Of a stretch of DNA of 64,000 nt, positions 1 through 8,900 are shown one piece after another (within the stretch, counting starts at the first letter, position 1; every line of letters starts with the position of its first letter). A model generated the notes under the pieces. That model saw only the letters and a program-made list of their open reading frames with translations. It made no database searches and was not told the origin of the DNA. Origin of the DNA: Rhodopirellula europaea 6C (GTDB lineage: Bacteria > Planctomycetota > Planctomycetia > Pirellulales > Pirellulaceae). The stretch spans positions 248,001-312,000 of the forward strand of contig NZ_ANMO01000216.1 of assembly GCF_000338295.1 (NCBI RefSeq), written 5' to 3'. The translations under genes and the position numbers were made by a program.

Positions 1-512
1 GTCGGCAAAGTGATTTGACCGTACAGTCGGCTCTCTTCAATTCGCACGTACGCTTTGCCACGCAATTCTTCGTTGGCCGAGATCAATGCGTTGATCTCAT
101 CGCTGGTCAAACGCAACTCTCGGGGAGCGTCGGCGGCAACCGGCGAAGGATCGTTCGTCTCAAGTTCATCGCCAGCGATCTCGCCGTCGATGGTTGTGTC
201 GTCATCTTGAGAGCCGGATTTAACTTGTTCGCTGAACGCGTCGATCCGGGCCTGCAGCTCATCCAAGCGTTCTTGTTCCCATTCGACAACAGGGACTTCG
301 GCGGGCCGATCGTCGGTGTATTTTTCGACTTGGCCGGTGAACAAGTAATAGGCACCGAAGACGCTGGCGACCAACAACACGATCGCGAAAGTGAGCGTTC
401 CTAAGCATCCCCAAATGACGCAGCCCCAACCAGATTTTTTGGCAGGTTGCACCATGACGTTTGGATCGTTCGGCGAACCAGATTGAAACGGATCGGTGGG
501 ATGCGTCGACAT
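1..512 (-). CDS. Membrane protein, hypothetical (3' end outside window)
   Basis: The reading frame is open from an ATG at 512 to the window edge, giving at least 170 residues with no stop. The N-terminus is polar. One strong membrane segment (about residues 29-57) begins with a WGCVIWGC stretch, and an acidic, Glu/Asp-rich region follows that is probably exported. The last visible part reads like a soluble domain containing LTSDEINALI. The start lies only 2 bases after the stop of the acyltransferase gene at 515, so it is the last visible gene of the same operon. I do not recognise the family. A single-pass anchored envelope protein is the safest description; a link to the lipid or polysaccharide genes upstream is inference from position. 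Confidence 0.75.
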   Translation of the reverse strand, partial: MSTHPTDPFQSGSPNDPNVMVQPAKKSGWGCVIWGCLGTLTFAIVLLVASVFGAYYLFTGQVEKYTDDRPAEVPVVEWEQERLDELQARIDAFSEQVKSGSQDDDTTIDGEIAGDELETNDPSPVAADAPRELRLTSDEINALISANEELRGKAYVRIEESRLYGQITLP

Positions 513-514
513 GT

Positions 515-1120
515 TCAGACTTCCTTGAGTTGGAGCACTGCTTGGCGAGCGCGGCGCAAAAAGTCAGCTTTGGGTTCGCCGGTTTCCAAAAAGATGGGAG
601 CGCCGATCGTAATGCATGAGAGCAACGGAACCGGCAGCACTTCGCCACGCGGCAAGATTCGATTCACATTTTCGATGTAAACGGGGACCAATTCGAGGTC
701 AGGGCGTTTCTTACCCAAGTAGTACAGGCCGCTTTTGAAGTCGCTCATCTCTTCGCCAGCTGATCGGCTTCCTTCGGGAAACACGATCAACGAATACAGG
801 TCACCCATTTGCCGGATCATGATGTCGATCGGGCTTTTATGGACCTTGATCTCTTTGCGATCGATCAACAAAGCGTTGAAGCTGCGCGCGATGTGTTCTT
901 TGAACCAGCTCCCGGTCCAGTAGTCTTTTGCCGCGACTGGACGAGTCAACAGGCGTATTTCGTGCGGCAATGCCGACCAAAGCACCACCGCGTCGAGGTG
1001 GCTGGTGTGGTTGGCAAAGTAAATTCGTTGGCACGTGTCCGGCTGGCAATCCACCCACCGAACGGTGAAGCCGCTGAACATCTTTGCGAGCAGAACGATG
1101 ATATGGCTGGTCAGTGTCAT
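515..1120 (-). CDS. PlsC-like 1-acyl-sn-glycerol-3-phosphate acyltransferase family protein
   Basis: This 201-residue protein has the two core acyltransferase motifs: NHTSHLD (the NHx4D catalytic motif, about residues 37-43) and FPEGSRS (about residues 114-120). The family transfers a fatty acyl chain to a glycerophospholipid precursor or a related acceptor at the inner membrane. The length is slightly short for PlsC (about 240), and the N-terminal hydrophobic segment (SHIIVLLAKMFSGF) is compact. It sits 13 bases after the glycosyltransferase gene and 2 bases before the next membrane protein gene, so the four genes look co-transcribed. The natural substrate could be phosphatidic acid synthesis or acylation of a glycolipid made by the adjacent glycosyltransferase; the sequence does not decide between them. 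Confidence 0.85.
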   Translation of the reverse strand: MTLTSHIIVLLAKMFSGFTVRWVDCQPDTCQRIYFANHTSHLDAVVLWSALPHEIRLLTRPVAAKDYWTGSWFKEHIARSFNALLIDRKEIKVHKSPIDIMIRQMGDLYSLIVFPEGSRSAGEEMSDFKSGLYYLGKKRPDLELVPVYIENVNRILPRGEVLPVPLLSCITIGAPIFLETGEPKADFLRRARQAVLQLKEV

Positions 1121-1133
1121 GCGACCAGTTTAC

Positions 1134-2366
1134 TCAGCCAGCCGTTGCCCTCGAAGCACCCTTGATTGGGTTGGTGCGGGTTCGAGGAGCGGTTTCGGCA
1201 GAGGGAGCTCGTTGGCGGGCTCGTGATTTCTCTGTGAAAATTCGATGCACAAGCGATTGGTAGCCGTCCACCATCGATTGCAGCGATCCGGTGGCTTGAA
1301 CCAATTCGCGGCCGTTTCGACCCAATTGTGAACTCCGCTGAGGATCGTTGAGCAGCATATCGATCGCTGCCACGAAGGACTGCACATCTTCGCTGGGGAC
1401 CAGTTCGCCAGTTTTGCCCGGCAGAACGGTTTCGGAAATGGATCCCACGTCCGTGGCGACGACGGGGGTCTCACAAGCGAGAGCTTCCAAAATTGAAACC
1501 GGTGAGGCTTCGTTGAGTGAGCAAAGCGTGAAAATATTCATGGCGGCGAGCAAACGAGGCGTGTCTCCACGATTGCCCAGCAGGTGAACTCGGTCGGTGA
1601 GTCCCAATTCTTCGATCAATGGTTCGATCGTCGCTCGCTCGGGGCCTTCGCCAATAACCAGCGTATGAAGGTCGGGATGCCGGTCGCGCAGTTTGGCAGC
1701 TGCGTGTACCAACATCGAATGATTCTTTTCGCTTCGTAGTGCAGCCACGATTCCGATCAACGGAGTTTCTTCGGGCAGCCCGAGTTCTTCGCGAACGTTG
1801 GGTGAGGTGCGGCATTCAGCCGAAGGATGGAAACGATCGCAATCAATCCCGTTTCGAATCACGTTCACTTTGTTGGGCGGGAACTTCTCGAACGTACGCA
1901 GGAATTCTCCGTGTGATTCGGCAACGCCAATGAATGCATCGGTGATGGAAGTGAGCAAGCGGTTCAGGCGTCCGACGCCGTCCGGCCAACCGGTGGAATG
2001 CAGTGCCGACGCGATCACAGGCACGCCCGCCATTTTCGCGGCCAAGCGTCCCCAGAACATCTTGTCTCCGGCACCGACGGTGATCACCGCATCGGCCTTT
2101 CGTTTGCGCATCAAACGTGCTAGTTGAGGCAGCACCGCGACGTCGTACTTGCCACGGATCAGGTGGCTGTGGATCGGAAACTCGTTGGCAATTTCGGTTC
2201 CGAGTGGGCCTGGTTCTTTCAGGCAAATCACTTCAGGACGGACAAGGTTCGGATCCATTCGCCGCATCAAATTGACCAGCAACGTTTCAGCACCACCGAC
2301 CGGCATGCTGGTGATGATGAACATGCAGTTCAATGGGCGTTGGGCAAAGCTTGTGCTTGTGTTCAT
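1134..2366 (-). CDS. GT4-family glycosyltransferase
   Basis: The 410-residue protein has the two Rossmann-like halves of GT-B enzymes. The N-terminal half opens with FIITSMPVGGAET, the usual glycine-rich acceptor-side motif. The C-terminal half holds the nucleotide-sugar site: VIRNGIDCDRF, VAALRSEKNH, IGEGPER and the E-x7-E element around NEASPVSILEALACETPVV. It transfers a sugar from a nucleotide donor to an envelope lipid or polysaccharide, in the cytoplasm or at the inner membrane face. The frame stays open upstream to an ATG at 2594, but the ATG at 2366 is chosen: it overlaps the upstream deacetylase stop as ATGA, and it starts directly before the conserved fold. Acceptor and donor are unknown. 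Confidence 0.88.
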   Translation of the reverse strand: MNTSTSFAQRPLNCMFIITSMPVGGAETLLVNLMRRMDPNLVRPEVICLKEPGPLGTEIANEFPIHSHLIRGKYDVAVLPQLARLMRKRKADAVITVGAGDKMFWGRLAAKMAGVPVIASALHSTGWPDGVGRLNRLLTSITDAFIGVAESHGEFLRTFEKFPPNKVNVIRNGIDCDRFHPSAECRTSPNVREELGLPEETPLIGIVAALRSEKNHSMLVHAAAKLRDRHPDLHTLVIGEGPERATIEPLIEELGLTDRVHLLGNRGDTPRLLAAMNIFTLCSLNEASPVSILEALACETPVVATDVGSISETVLPGKTGELVPSEDVQSFVAAIDMLLNDPQRSSQLGRNGRELVQATGSLQSMVDGYQSLVHRIFTEKSRARQRAPSAETAPRTRTNPIKGASRATAG

Positions 2367-3256
2367 GAGAAGGCTAACTGGGGCTGGCGATTTTTGGTAG
2401 CAACTTCCGGTGTAATGTTCAGCACGTCTTCCGTTGGCAGGGTCGGTCGCCGCAAGTTTTTTCGGTTGTCGTAGGTCAGCCAATTGCGAAAACGATTGAA
2501 TTCTGGATCGCCATGAAAGCGGCGGATATGAAACGAGTCGTCGCCGATCAGGTTGTAGGCGCCGTAGGCACTGCAGATGCCAATCAGCCCGCACTTGCGA
2601 GCCGTTTCGATGACAGCGGGACGCATTTGCTCGGGCAATCCGAACGGAACGGCGAGATATCGAACGGGTCGCTCGATCATCTCTTCGAGATTAGATTTCG
2701 CTTCAACGATTTCTTTGTTCAGCTCTTCGACCGTGTGAACTCGGTTGAAGTCGACGTGGTTGGCCGTGTGCAGTCCAATTTCGATGCCGCTATCTGCGGC
2801 CGCTTTGAGCTGCTCGACGGTGTTGATTGGTAGAGGGTGTTTGAGACGCAAGTCATGTTCAAATGGATGTCCATGACGCACATTTTCAGTGGTGACGAAG
2901 TAGGTGCAGGGTATTCGGTGACGAATCAGCAGCGGCAAAGCAAGTTCGCAGTTCTCTGAGTACCCATCGTCAAATGTGAAGGTGACGGAAGGACGCGGAG
3001 AATGCCCCGACTCGAGCCGTCGCTGCACTTCTTCCAACGAAATCAATTCAAAGTTGTCGCGGCAGTAGTCAACGTGTCGCTGGAATTCACGGTTTGAAAT
3101 CGTCCACGGATTGACCGGTGCGTCGGCGACCCGATGGTAGAACAGCACTGACATCGGAGCCTCGCCACGCTCGGACATGCGTTGAATTTGCTTTTTCCGC
3201 CACGGCGATTGGATGGCCAACCGGGTGGAGATTGCGAGCGAGCGGAGCAGTTGCAT
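2363..3256 (-). CDS. Polysaccharide deacetylase (NodB domain, CE4 family)
   Basis: The 297-residue protein carries the NodB fold. TFDDGYSEN contains the catalytic Asp and metal-binding Asp pair, and GLHTANHVDF supplies the HxxxH zinc ligands. The family removes N-acetyl groups from polysaccharide, peptidoglycan or lipid-linked GlcNAc. The frame runs on to an ATG at 3361, but that part is Arg/Ser-rich and unlike the family; the ATG at 3256 (MQLLRSLAIS) is preferred, though the start is uncertain. No cleavable signal peptide is evident. It is the first gene of a four-gene minus-strand operon with a glycosyltransferase (4-base overlap) and an acyltransferase, which suggests assembly or modification of an envelope glycolipid or exopolysaccharide. 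Confidence 0.85.
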   Translation of the reverse strand: MQLLRSLAISTRLAIQSPWRKKQIQRMSERGEAPMSVLFYHRVADAPVNPWTISNREFQRHVDYCRDNFELISLEEVQRRLESGHSPRPSVTFTFDDGYSENCELALPLLIRHRIPCTYFVTTENVRHGHPFEHDLRLKHPLPINTVEQLKAAADSGIEIGLHTANHVDFNRVHTVEELNKEIVEAKSNLEEMIERPVRYLAVPFGLPEQMRPAVIETARKCGLIGICSAYGAYNLIGDDSFHIRRFHGDPEFNRFRNWLTYDNRKNLRRPTLPTEDVLNITPEVATKNRQPQLAFS

Positions 3257-3518
3257 GATGACGTGGGCGGTGAGCGTGATGGAGCAGTGGAAAAAGCTAC
3301 GCCGCCTTGGGGGGGAATGTGAAACCCTTGGGAAACAGGTTTCAAGGTTCTGCTCATTCACGAATCAAATATTCCGGTTTTGCAGGCTGGTGGACTGCCG
3401 GAGAATCAATTCAGTAGCCATCCGAACAGGTGTTTGGAGTGTGTTTCGCGGCAAAGTATCAGTCGACGGCGGCGATTTGGCTTGTTTCGAGAGGCAGCGT
3501 TTTGTTACGCCCGACACA

Positions 3519-5285
3519 ATGAATCACACTCGACGTCCGACCGAACGCCGCCGAAGAGTTATGCTCACCACCGTGGGCGGCGATACCGGAAACACGACGG
3601 CCAAACAGAAGGCGGTCCAGCAGCAATGGCGAGAAGCTCGCCGGCCCGCTGTTGCCTACGGGTCGCGTGTTCGCAGGTGTTTGCGCGGGCGTTGGTTCTC
3701 ATTGGTTCCTGTTCAAAGGTCTGCCGTTTTTGGCTTGATGGCGACGGTGATCTCCGTCGCGTTCGTGCTGATCGGATTGCACTACGCATCGGTCGCGTGG
3801 CCGGCGTTGGCGGAACGCCCATCGGTCACTGCGGTCACTCGGATTGATGCCGTGGGCAGTTTGGGACGCTACTGCACCAGCATGTTGATGCTTGGAATCG
3901 CGGGCGCGTCATGGCTGGTCTATCAGCTTCGACGATACCGCAACGATGATTTTCTAGGGCACTATCGGCTGTGGCGACTCGTCACTGTGATGGCGTTACT
4001 CGGCAGCGTCGCGACGATGGTTCCCTTGATCGATTTGTTGGGCGGTGTGACCGAGTGGGCGTTGGGAAAGCGAGTCGCTCTGTCCGGTAGTGATTGGGTC
4101 AAATTGTTGCTGACCGTTGGTGGTGCGGTGATGTTGTTGCGGACCACGGCCGAAATTTGGAAACACCGAGTCGCAGCATCATGGATGTTTGCCGGTTGGT
4201 TGGCGGCCGCGCTGCCTGTTGCTGAGAATTGGAACTTGCTCGCGATCGATACACCGCTTCGTTGGACCGCGTTTACGTCAGCGATGTTGGTTGCAGCATC
4301 GTGTTGGTTTTGCGCGACTGTCATGTATCTGCGAACGCTCTACATGGATGTCCGAGGGATTCAGCGACCAGCGAGCTTGGTAGTCCGAGTTCGGCAAGCG
4401 TCGGCCGAGCAATGGGAAAGCATGCGTGATTGGACCAAACGCGAACCCAAGCCACCAAAGCCCGCGAAAGAACTGAAAGTCAAGAAGGCTCCGGAACCGA
4501 AACGGCCCGAGAAGCAGGTTGAGACAAAGCCTAAGGAAACAACTGAGACAGATGAGAAACCGGCACGCAAACGACGGTTCTGGCAACGTACCGAAGCGTC
4601 GCCCGCGAGCGATGAGCCATCGAGCCGTCGTGATCAAGCGTCCAAGCAAGATGATGAAATCGACGAGGCTGCGAACGAAGTGTCGTCCAACGATGAACAG
4701 GACAATGAAGAGACGTCCAGCAAGCGAGCCTCCAAATGGAAGTTCTGGGGACGCAAGCGAAAGCACGTGGACTCGGAGGAAGAAACCATCGAGGACGAGC
4801 AAGAGGAATTGTTAGCCGCTGAAACCGAAGCCGACGACACCGAAGCAGATGACGCCGAGCCGAAGGCCAAACGTTCTTGGTTCCCCAAGTGGAAGCGTAA
4901 GCCGAAAGCTGATGGAGACGATGGTTCGGACGTCGAGGAAGAGCCAGCCGAGATGACTCAGACCGACGATTCAGAGAACGAAGATGCAGACGCGGCGCCG
5001 AAGAAGCGACGTTTCGGATTGAAGTTCCCATCGCTCGGCCGCAAGGCCAAGAAGAATGCGACGGATGACGAATCCGAAACACAAGAAGAGGTCTCGGCGT
5101 CAAATTTCGAAGAGGTTGCGGATTCGCGATCCAACGACCATTCGTCGTCCAACCAAAACTCCTACGATGATTCTCAGCCTGATTACAGCGAGATGAATGA
5201 AGAGGACATTGATTGGTCCGGTATGAGCAAAGCGGAGCGTCGTCGTGTTCGCAAACAGCTCAAACGCGGTGGCCGTGCGGCTTAG
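3519..5285 (+). CDS. Multi-pass membrane protein with long alternating basic/acidic tail, hypothetical
   Basis: The protein has 588 residues. About six hydrophobic segments fill residues 65-280 (for example MATVISVAFVLIGLHYASV and LLLTVGGAVMLL). From about residue 301 to the end it is very hydrophilic. Four basic-aromatic clusters occur (RKRRFWQR, KWKFWGRKRK, RSWFPKWKRK, KKRRFGLKF), separated by Glu/Asp-rich stretches, and a basic end (AERRRVRKQLKRGG) follows. The ATG at 3519 is chosen because the frame upstream, open to 3213, overlaps the divergent deacetylase and is not protein-like. The gene stands alone: divergent from the deacetylase operon and 273 bases ahead of the Mla operon. I recognise no family. 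The tail may contact membrane surface, nucleic acid or another protein; that is inference. Confidence 0.8.
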   Translation: MNHTRRPTERRRRVMLTTVGGDTGNTTAKQKAVQQQWREARRPAVAYGSRVRRCLRGRWFSLVPVQRSAVFGLMATVISVAFVLIGLHYASVAWPALAERPSVTAVTRIDAVGSLGRYCTSMLMLGIAGASWLVYQLRRYRNDDFLGHYRLWRLVTVMALLGSVATMVPLIDLLGGVTEWALGKRVALSGSDWVKLLLTVGGAVMLLRTTAEIWKHRVAASWMFAGWLAAALPVAENWNLLAIDTPLRWTAFTSAMLVAASCWFCATVMYLRTLYMDVRGIQRPASLVVRVRQASAEQWESMRDWTKREPKPPKPAKELKVKKAPEPKRPEKQVETKPKETTETDEKPARKRRFWQRTEASPASDEPSSRRDQASKQDDEIDEAANEVSSNDEQDNEETSSKRASKWKFWGRKRKHVDSEEETIEDEQEELLAAETEADDTEADDAEPKAKRSWFPKWKRKPKADGDDGSDVEEEPAEMTQTDDSENEDADAAPKKRRFGLKFPSLGRKAKKNATDDESETQEEVSASNFEEVADSRSNDHSSSNQNSYDDSQPDYSEMNEEDIDWSGMSKAERRRVRKQLKRGGRAA

Positions 5286-5558
5286 CACTGGGGTGATAGA
5301 ACGTCGGTCTCGCCACTTGGCTTCACCTGTGCGTTGCCAAGTGAAGTCGACATTCAGCGTCTGCGGCGAGCTTGCCAATCCTGAGGGATTTTCTAACAGC
5401 CGGCAAAGTTTGACTTCGCGGCGCAGTTTGACTGATCCGCAACATTCGCCCGGCCGATAAAGACGATGTTCGCACGACCGTTCAGCCAGCAGTGATTGGT
5501 GAATCGGTTCGACGCGAGATGTTTCACGTCTTTCACCCACGGGTCTGTCTTCGCCGCT

Positions 5559-6449
5559 ATGTCGGAGCAAGAGTCCACGACCGAATCCGTTCTTCGCATT
5601 CAAACTGCGAAACCGGAGATTCCGATCGATACGCCAATGCGGCGATGGATCATGCAGTGGGGAACTGCTGTGGTTGGTGGAGTCACCGCGGTTGGCGACT
5701 TGGCGATGTTCACTTGGCAGATGTTCGTGTGGATGTTCACTCGGATGCCTCGACGTGACACGGTGTTGGTCAACTTTTATCAGGTTGGCGTGTTGAGCCT
5801 ACCGGTCGTGGCACTTACCGGATCGTTCATCGGAATGGTGCTGGCGGTTCAGAGTTACTACCAGTTTCACACCATCGGATTGGAAACGCACCTCGGTGTC
5901 GTGATCAACACGTCGCTGGTTCGGGAACTCGGGCCGGTGTTGGCGGCGACGATGTTGGCCGGGCGAGTTGGCGGCGCCATGGCGGCGGTGCTGGGAACGA
6001 TGCGTGTGACGGAACAGATCGATGCGTTGACCACGATGGGTGCCGACCCGATTCACTATCTGGTCGTGCCGCGATTCATGGCGTGTCTGTTCTTGATTCC
6101 CGCACTGACCATCGTGGCGGACTTCATGGGAATCGTTGGCGGGTATTTCTACAGCGTCATCATTCTCGGAATCGACCGTGCCGCCTATCTGCATCATTCG
6201 CGTGAAGGCGTGGTCGCCTTTGATCTTTTCAACGGGATCTTTAAAAGCATTTTCTTCGGCGGCGTGATTGCCATCATCAGTTGTTATCGCGGTTTTAATT
6301 GCCAACCCGGAGCTGAGGGCGTTGGCAAAGCCGCGACGGAAGCGTTTGTGTATTCGTTCGTGATGATCCTGGCGATCGACCTGTTCCTGAACATCGTTTT
6401 GGACTGGGTGTATTTCAGTTTCTACCCGGAAGGCACGAGTCTGTTTTAG
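5559..6449 (+). CDS. mlaE: MlaE-family ABC transporter permease
   Basis: This 296-residue integral membrane protein is the permease of an MCE-type lipid transporter. It shows the family-typical stretch from GSFIGMVLAVQ to LVRELGPVLAATMLAGRVGGAMAA and the conserved MRVTEQIDAL, followed by ALTIVADFMGIVGG. About five membrane segments are present. In characterised systems MlaE with MlaF and MlaD moves phospholipids between the two membranes. The ATG at 5559 (MSEQEST) is chosen; the frame is open to 5496, but the earlier residues look non-coding. The stop codon TAG overlaps the GTG start of the ATPase gene by one base, so translation is probably coupled. Confidence 0.93.
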   Translation: MSEQESTTESVLRIQTAKPEIPIDTPMRRWIMQWGTAVVGGVTAVGDLAMFTWQMFVWMFTRMPRRDTVLVNFYQVGVLSLPVVALTGSFIGMVLAVQSYYQFHTIGLETHLGVVINTSLVRELGPVLAATMLAGRVGGAMAAVLGTMRVTEQIDALTTMGADPIHYLVVPRFMACLFLIPALTIVADFMGIVGGYFYSVIILGIDRAAYLHHSREGVVAFDLFNGIFKSIFFGGVIAIISCYRGFNCQPGAEGVGKAATEAFVYSFVMILAIDLFLNIVLDWVYFSFYPEGTSLF

Positions 6450-7333
6450 TGAGCGATTCCAATCCACCGATCGATCCATTCGAGCAAGATGCATCCGAAA
6501 CGCAAGCTGAAGAGTCAGCCGTCGCGGTGGCGGAGCGTCCATTGGTTGAAGTGGAAAATCTGGAAGTCACCTTTGATGGCCAAACGGTCTTGAAGGACAT
6601 CGACTGCCAAATTGAACGCGGGCAAACCGTCGCCGTGATCGGTGAAAGTGGTTGCGGCAAAACCGTATTCATGAAAACGATTGTGGCGTTGGTGCAACCA
6701 ACCGTCGGTCGTGTGATGTTTGACGGACAAGACTTGTCGGGGCTGAGTCCAGCTGAGTTGGCGGTCGTCCGTCGGCGATTTGGGTTTGTGTTTCAACATG
6801 CGGCGCTATTCGACAGCATGAACATCTTCGACAACGTTGCCTTTCCGATTCGACAAAACGAAGAGGGTGTCGATGAAGCCGAGATCAACGATCGAGTGCG
6901 TCAGCACATCGGTGAGGTCGGATTGCCCGAAGAAGTGATTTACAAGCGGCCGGCTGAGTTGTCGGGCGGGATGCAAAAACGCGTCGGGTTGGCTCGTGCG
7001 TTGGTTCTCCGCCCGGAATTGGTTGTTTATGACGAACCAACCACCGGGTTGGATCCGATCATGAGCGATGTGATCAACGAATTGATTTTGAATACGCGCC
7101 GGATGTATCCGGTGACGAGCATCGTCGTCACCCACGACATGCACACCGCACGCAAAGTGGCTGACCGAGTGATGATGTTTTATCCGCGACGTCGGCTCGA
7201 ACTCGATCAGTCGCAAATACTTTTTGACGCTCCACCGAGCCAACTCGAACACGCCGAAGATCGTCGTGTCCGCCAGTTTGTGCGAGGGGAAGCGGGGGAT
7301 CGCATCCGCGAAATGTCTCAGGGGATGGGTTGA
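6449..7333 (+). CDS. mlaF: MlaF-family ABC transporter ATP-binding protein
   Basis: The 294-residue ATPase has all ABC motifs: Walker A GESGCGKT (residues 65-72), Q-loop FVFQHAALF (Gln 116), signature LSGGMQKRVGLARAL (from 171), Walker B VVYDEPTTGLDP (from 192) and the switch histidine in VVTHDMHTA. FQHAALFDSM is characteristic of the MlaF branch. The first 30 residues form an acidic extension not needed for the fold. It starts with GTG, overlapping the last base of the permease stop, and ends 3 bases before the MCE protein gene. It should energise lipid transport at the inner membrane with its neighbours. Confidence 0.93.
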   Translation: MSDSNPPIDPFEQDASETQAEESAVAVAERPLVEVENLEVTFDGQTVLKDIDCQIERGQTVAVIGESGCGKTVFMKTIVALVQPTVGRVMFDGQDLSGLSPAELAVVRRRFGFVFQHAALFDSMNIFDNVAFPIRQNEEGVDEAEINDRVRQHIGEVGLPEEVIYKRPAELSGGMQKRVGLARALVLRPELVVYDEPTTGLDPIMSDVINELILNTRRMYPVTSIVVTHDMHTARKVADRVMMFYPRRRLELDQSQILFDAPPSQLEHAEDRRVRQFVRGEAGDRIREMSQGMG

Positions 7334-7336
7334 ACC

Positions 7337-8869
7337 ATGGATGACAGCAGACTTCGTTTTGGTGTGGGCGTGCTCGTGATCGCGGCGATTGGAATCGCGG
7401 TGATCCTCACGTTCTTGTTTGGTGCGTTTCCCGCGATCTTAAATCGCGAGTACACGTTGAACGTCTATTTCCCGTCCGCTGATGGGATCAATGTCAATGC
7501 GCCGGTGTATCGCGATGGCGTCAAAATCGGGCGCGTCGATGACATCCGGTTGCAGGAAGAAGGTGGCGTGAGGCTGATCCTTTCAATGGACGAGAGTGTC
7601 TCGATGACGCACCAGTACATTCCTCAAATTGGAATCGGGTCGCTGATCACCGGTGACTCGAAACTTGAGTTTCGCAAAGCCGACCGGCGTGAATTGATTG
7701 GGTTGTTCGATGACAATCCGGACTTGATAGAACAACCCTACACGGATGGCGAACTGTTCGACTATGGAAAAAAGTTGGAAGACCCATTCTCGTTGATCTT
7801 TGGGATGGAAGATGAACTCGTCTCGACGTTCCGAAGCGTGCGTGGTGCGGGGGATGCGATTCAAAATATTGGCAGCGACATCAAGGGATTGGTTCGCGAT
7901 GTTCGTGGCGTGATTGGGCTGAGTCCAACCGCACCGGTATCGTCGCCATCGGTTCCAATGGGCGGCTTTCCTCAGTCGATGGCACCCGCTCCCGAGTGGG
8001 CCCGGCCGATTGTTTTGGCGACTCATTCAAGTCCGCAGGACGCTACGTCGAAGGGTGTGATTCAACAAGTGGCGATGCAACAACCGCTGCCACAGCAGGG
8101 CATGCAGCAGCCAACCATTCCTCCGCAGGGATTCACTCCGCCGCAAGGGTTTGGAACTCAGTTGGGGACACCATTGCCCGGCCAGCAAGGAATGCAGACT
8201 CCGCCAACGATCACACAATTGGCCGGGGATGCATCACAAGCGGTCAAAGAGTTCAGCTTCTTGGTTCGCGACATCAGGTCAATCATTGGTGACCCTCAAA
8301 TACAGCGAAGCGTGAGTGATACGGTCGATCGATTGCCTGGTGTTTTGGACGAAGTCAAAGTCACTCTCGAAGACGCTCGCGAAACGTTTGAGACCTTTCG
8401 TGATGTCGGAGGGCAATTCGAACAGGTCGGGATCGTTGCCGAGGACGCTGTTTCGCAAACCGCGAACGAATTGCAATCTACGCTTCGCAGCGTTCGATCG
8501 ACGGCCAAGAGCTTTGAGGGCACAGCGGAGAACATCGAGGCCTTCACTGAACCGCTGGGTGAACGTGGCGGTGAGTTGATTGAAGCGGTTTTGGTGAGCT
8601 TGGCCAACGTTGACAACGCATTGGTGCAGTTGGATACGTTTGGTCGAACGCTCAACAGCAGTGACGGAACCGTTCGTCGTCTGCTGGAAGATGATGAGCT
8701 GTTCTACCAAGTCCAGCGCACCGTTCAGAACATCGAAGCGGCTTCGGCACGTTTGCGTCCGATCCTCGATGACGTTCGTGTCTTCTCGGACAAGATCGCT
8801 CGTGACCCAAGGCAATTGGGCGTCCGCGGTGCGATCACCAACCGGCCAAGTGGAATGGGTTTGAAGTAA
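7337..8869 (+). CDS. mlaD: MlaD/MCE-domain lipid-transport protein with long C-terminal extension
   Basis: A single N-terminal membrane anchor (about residues 9-32) is followed by one MCE domain (LNVYFPSADGINVNAPVYRD, then GRVDDIRL). MCE proteins are the periplasmic substrate-binding rings of these transporters. At 510 residues it is far longer than E. coli MlaD (about 180). The extra part has a Gln/Pro/Met-rich linker (about residues 205-295, with repeated QQGM and PPQGF) and then long helical, coiled-coil-like segments (about 300-480), more like mycobacterial or plastid MCE proteins that may form a tunnel across the periplasm. No MlaC or MlaA homologue is in the window. It ends 31 bases from the convergent feoB gene. 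Confidence 0.9.
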   Translation: MDDSRLRFGVGVLVIAAIGIAVILTFLFGAFPAILNREYTLNVYFPSADGINVNAPVYRDGVKIGRVDDIRLQEEGGVRLILSMDESVSMTHQYIPQIGIGSLITGDSKLEFRKADRRELIGLFDDNPDLIEQPYTDGELFDYGKKLEDPFSLIFGMEDELVSTFRSVRGAGDAIQNIGSDIKGLVRDVRGVIGLSPTAPVSSPSVPMGGFPQSMAPAPEWARPIVLATHSSPQDATSKGVIQQVAMQQPLPQQGMQQPTIPPQGFTPPQGFGTQLGTPLPGQQGMQTPPTITQLAGDASQAVKEFSFLVRDIRSIIGDPQIQRSVSDTVDRLPGVLDEVKVTLEDARETFETFRDVGGQFEQVGIVAEDAVSQTANELQSTLRSVRSTAKSFEGTAENIEAFTEPLGERGGELIEAVLVSLANVDNALVQLDTFGRTLNSSDGTVRRLLEDDELFYQVQRTVQNIEAASARLRPILDDVRVFSDKIARDPRQLGVRGAITNRPSGMGLK

Positions 8870-8900
8870 AACAATGCCCGCACATGATTGATCGATTGGT

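Noticed and set aside
2367-2594. Longer N-terminus for the glycosyltransferase
   Set aside because: The added part overlaps the deacetylase coding region and is not domain-like; the ATGA overlap at 2363-2366 is a better start.
5314-5343. CACTTGGC/GCCAAGTG inverted repeat after the charged-tail membrane protein
   Set aside because: An 8-base stem with a 14-base loop and no T-tract; too weak to call a terminator.
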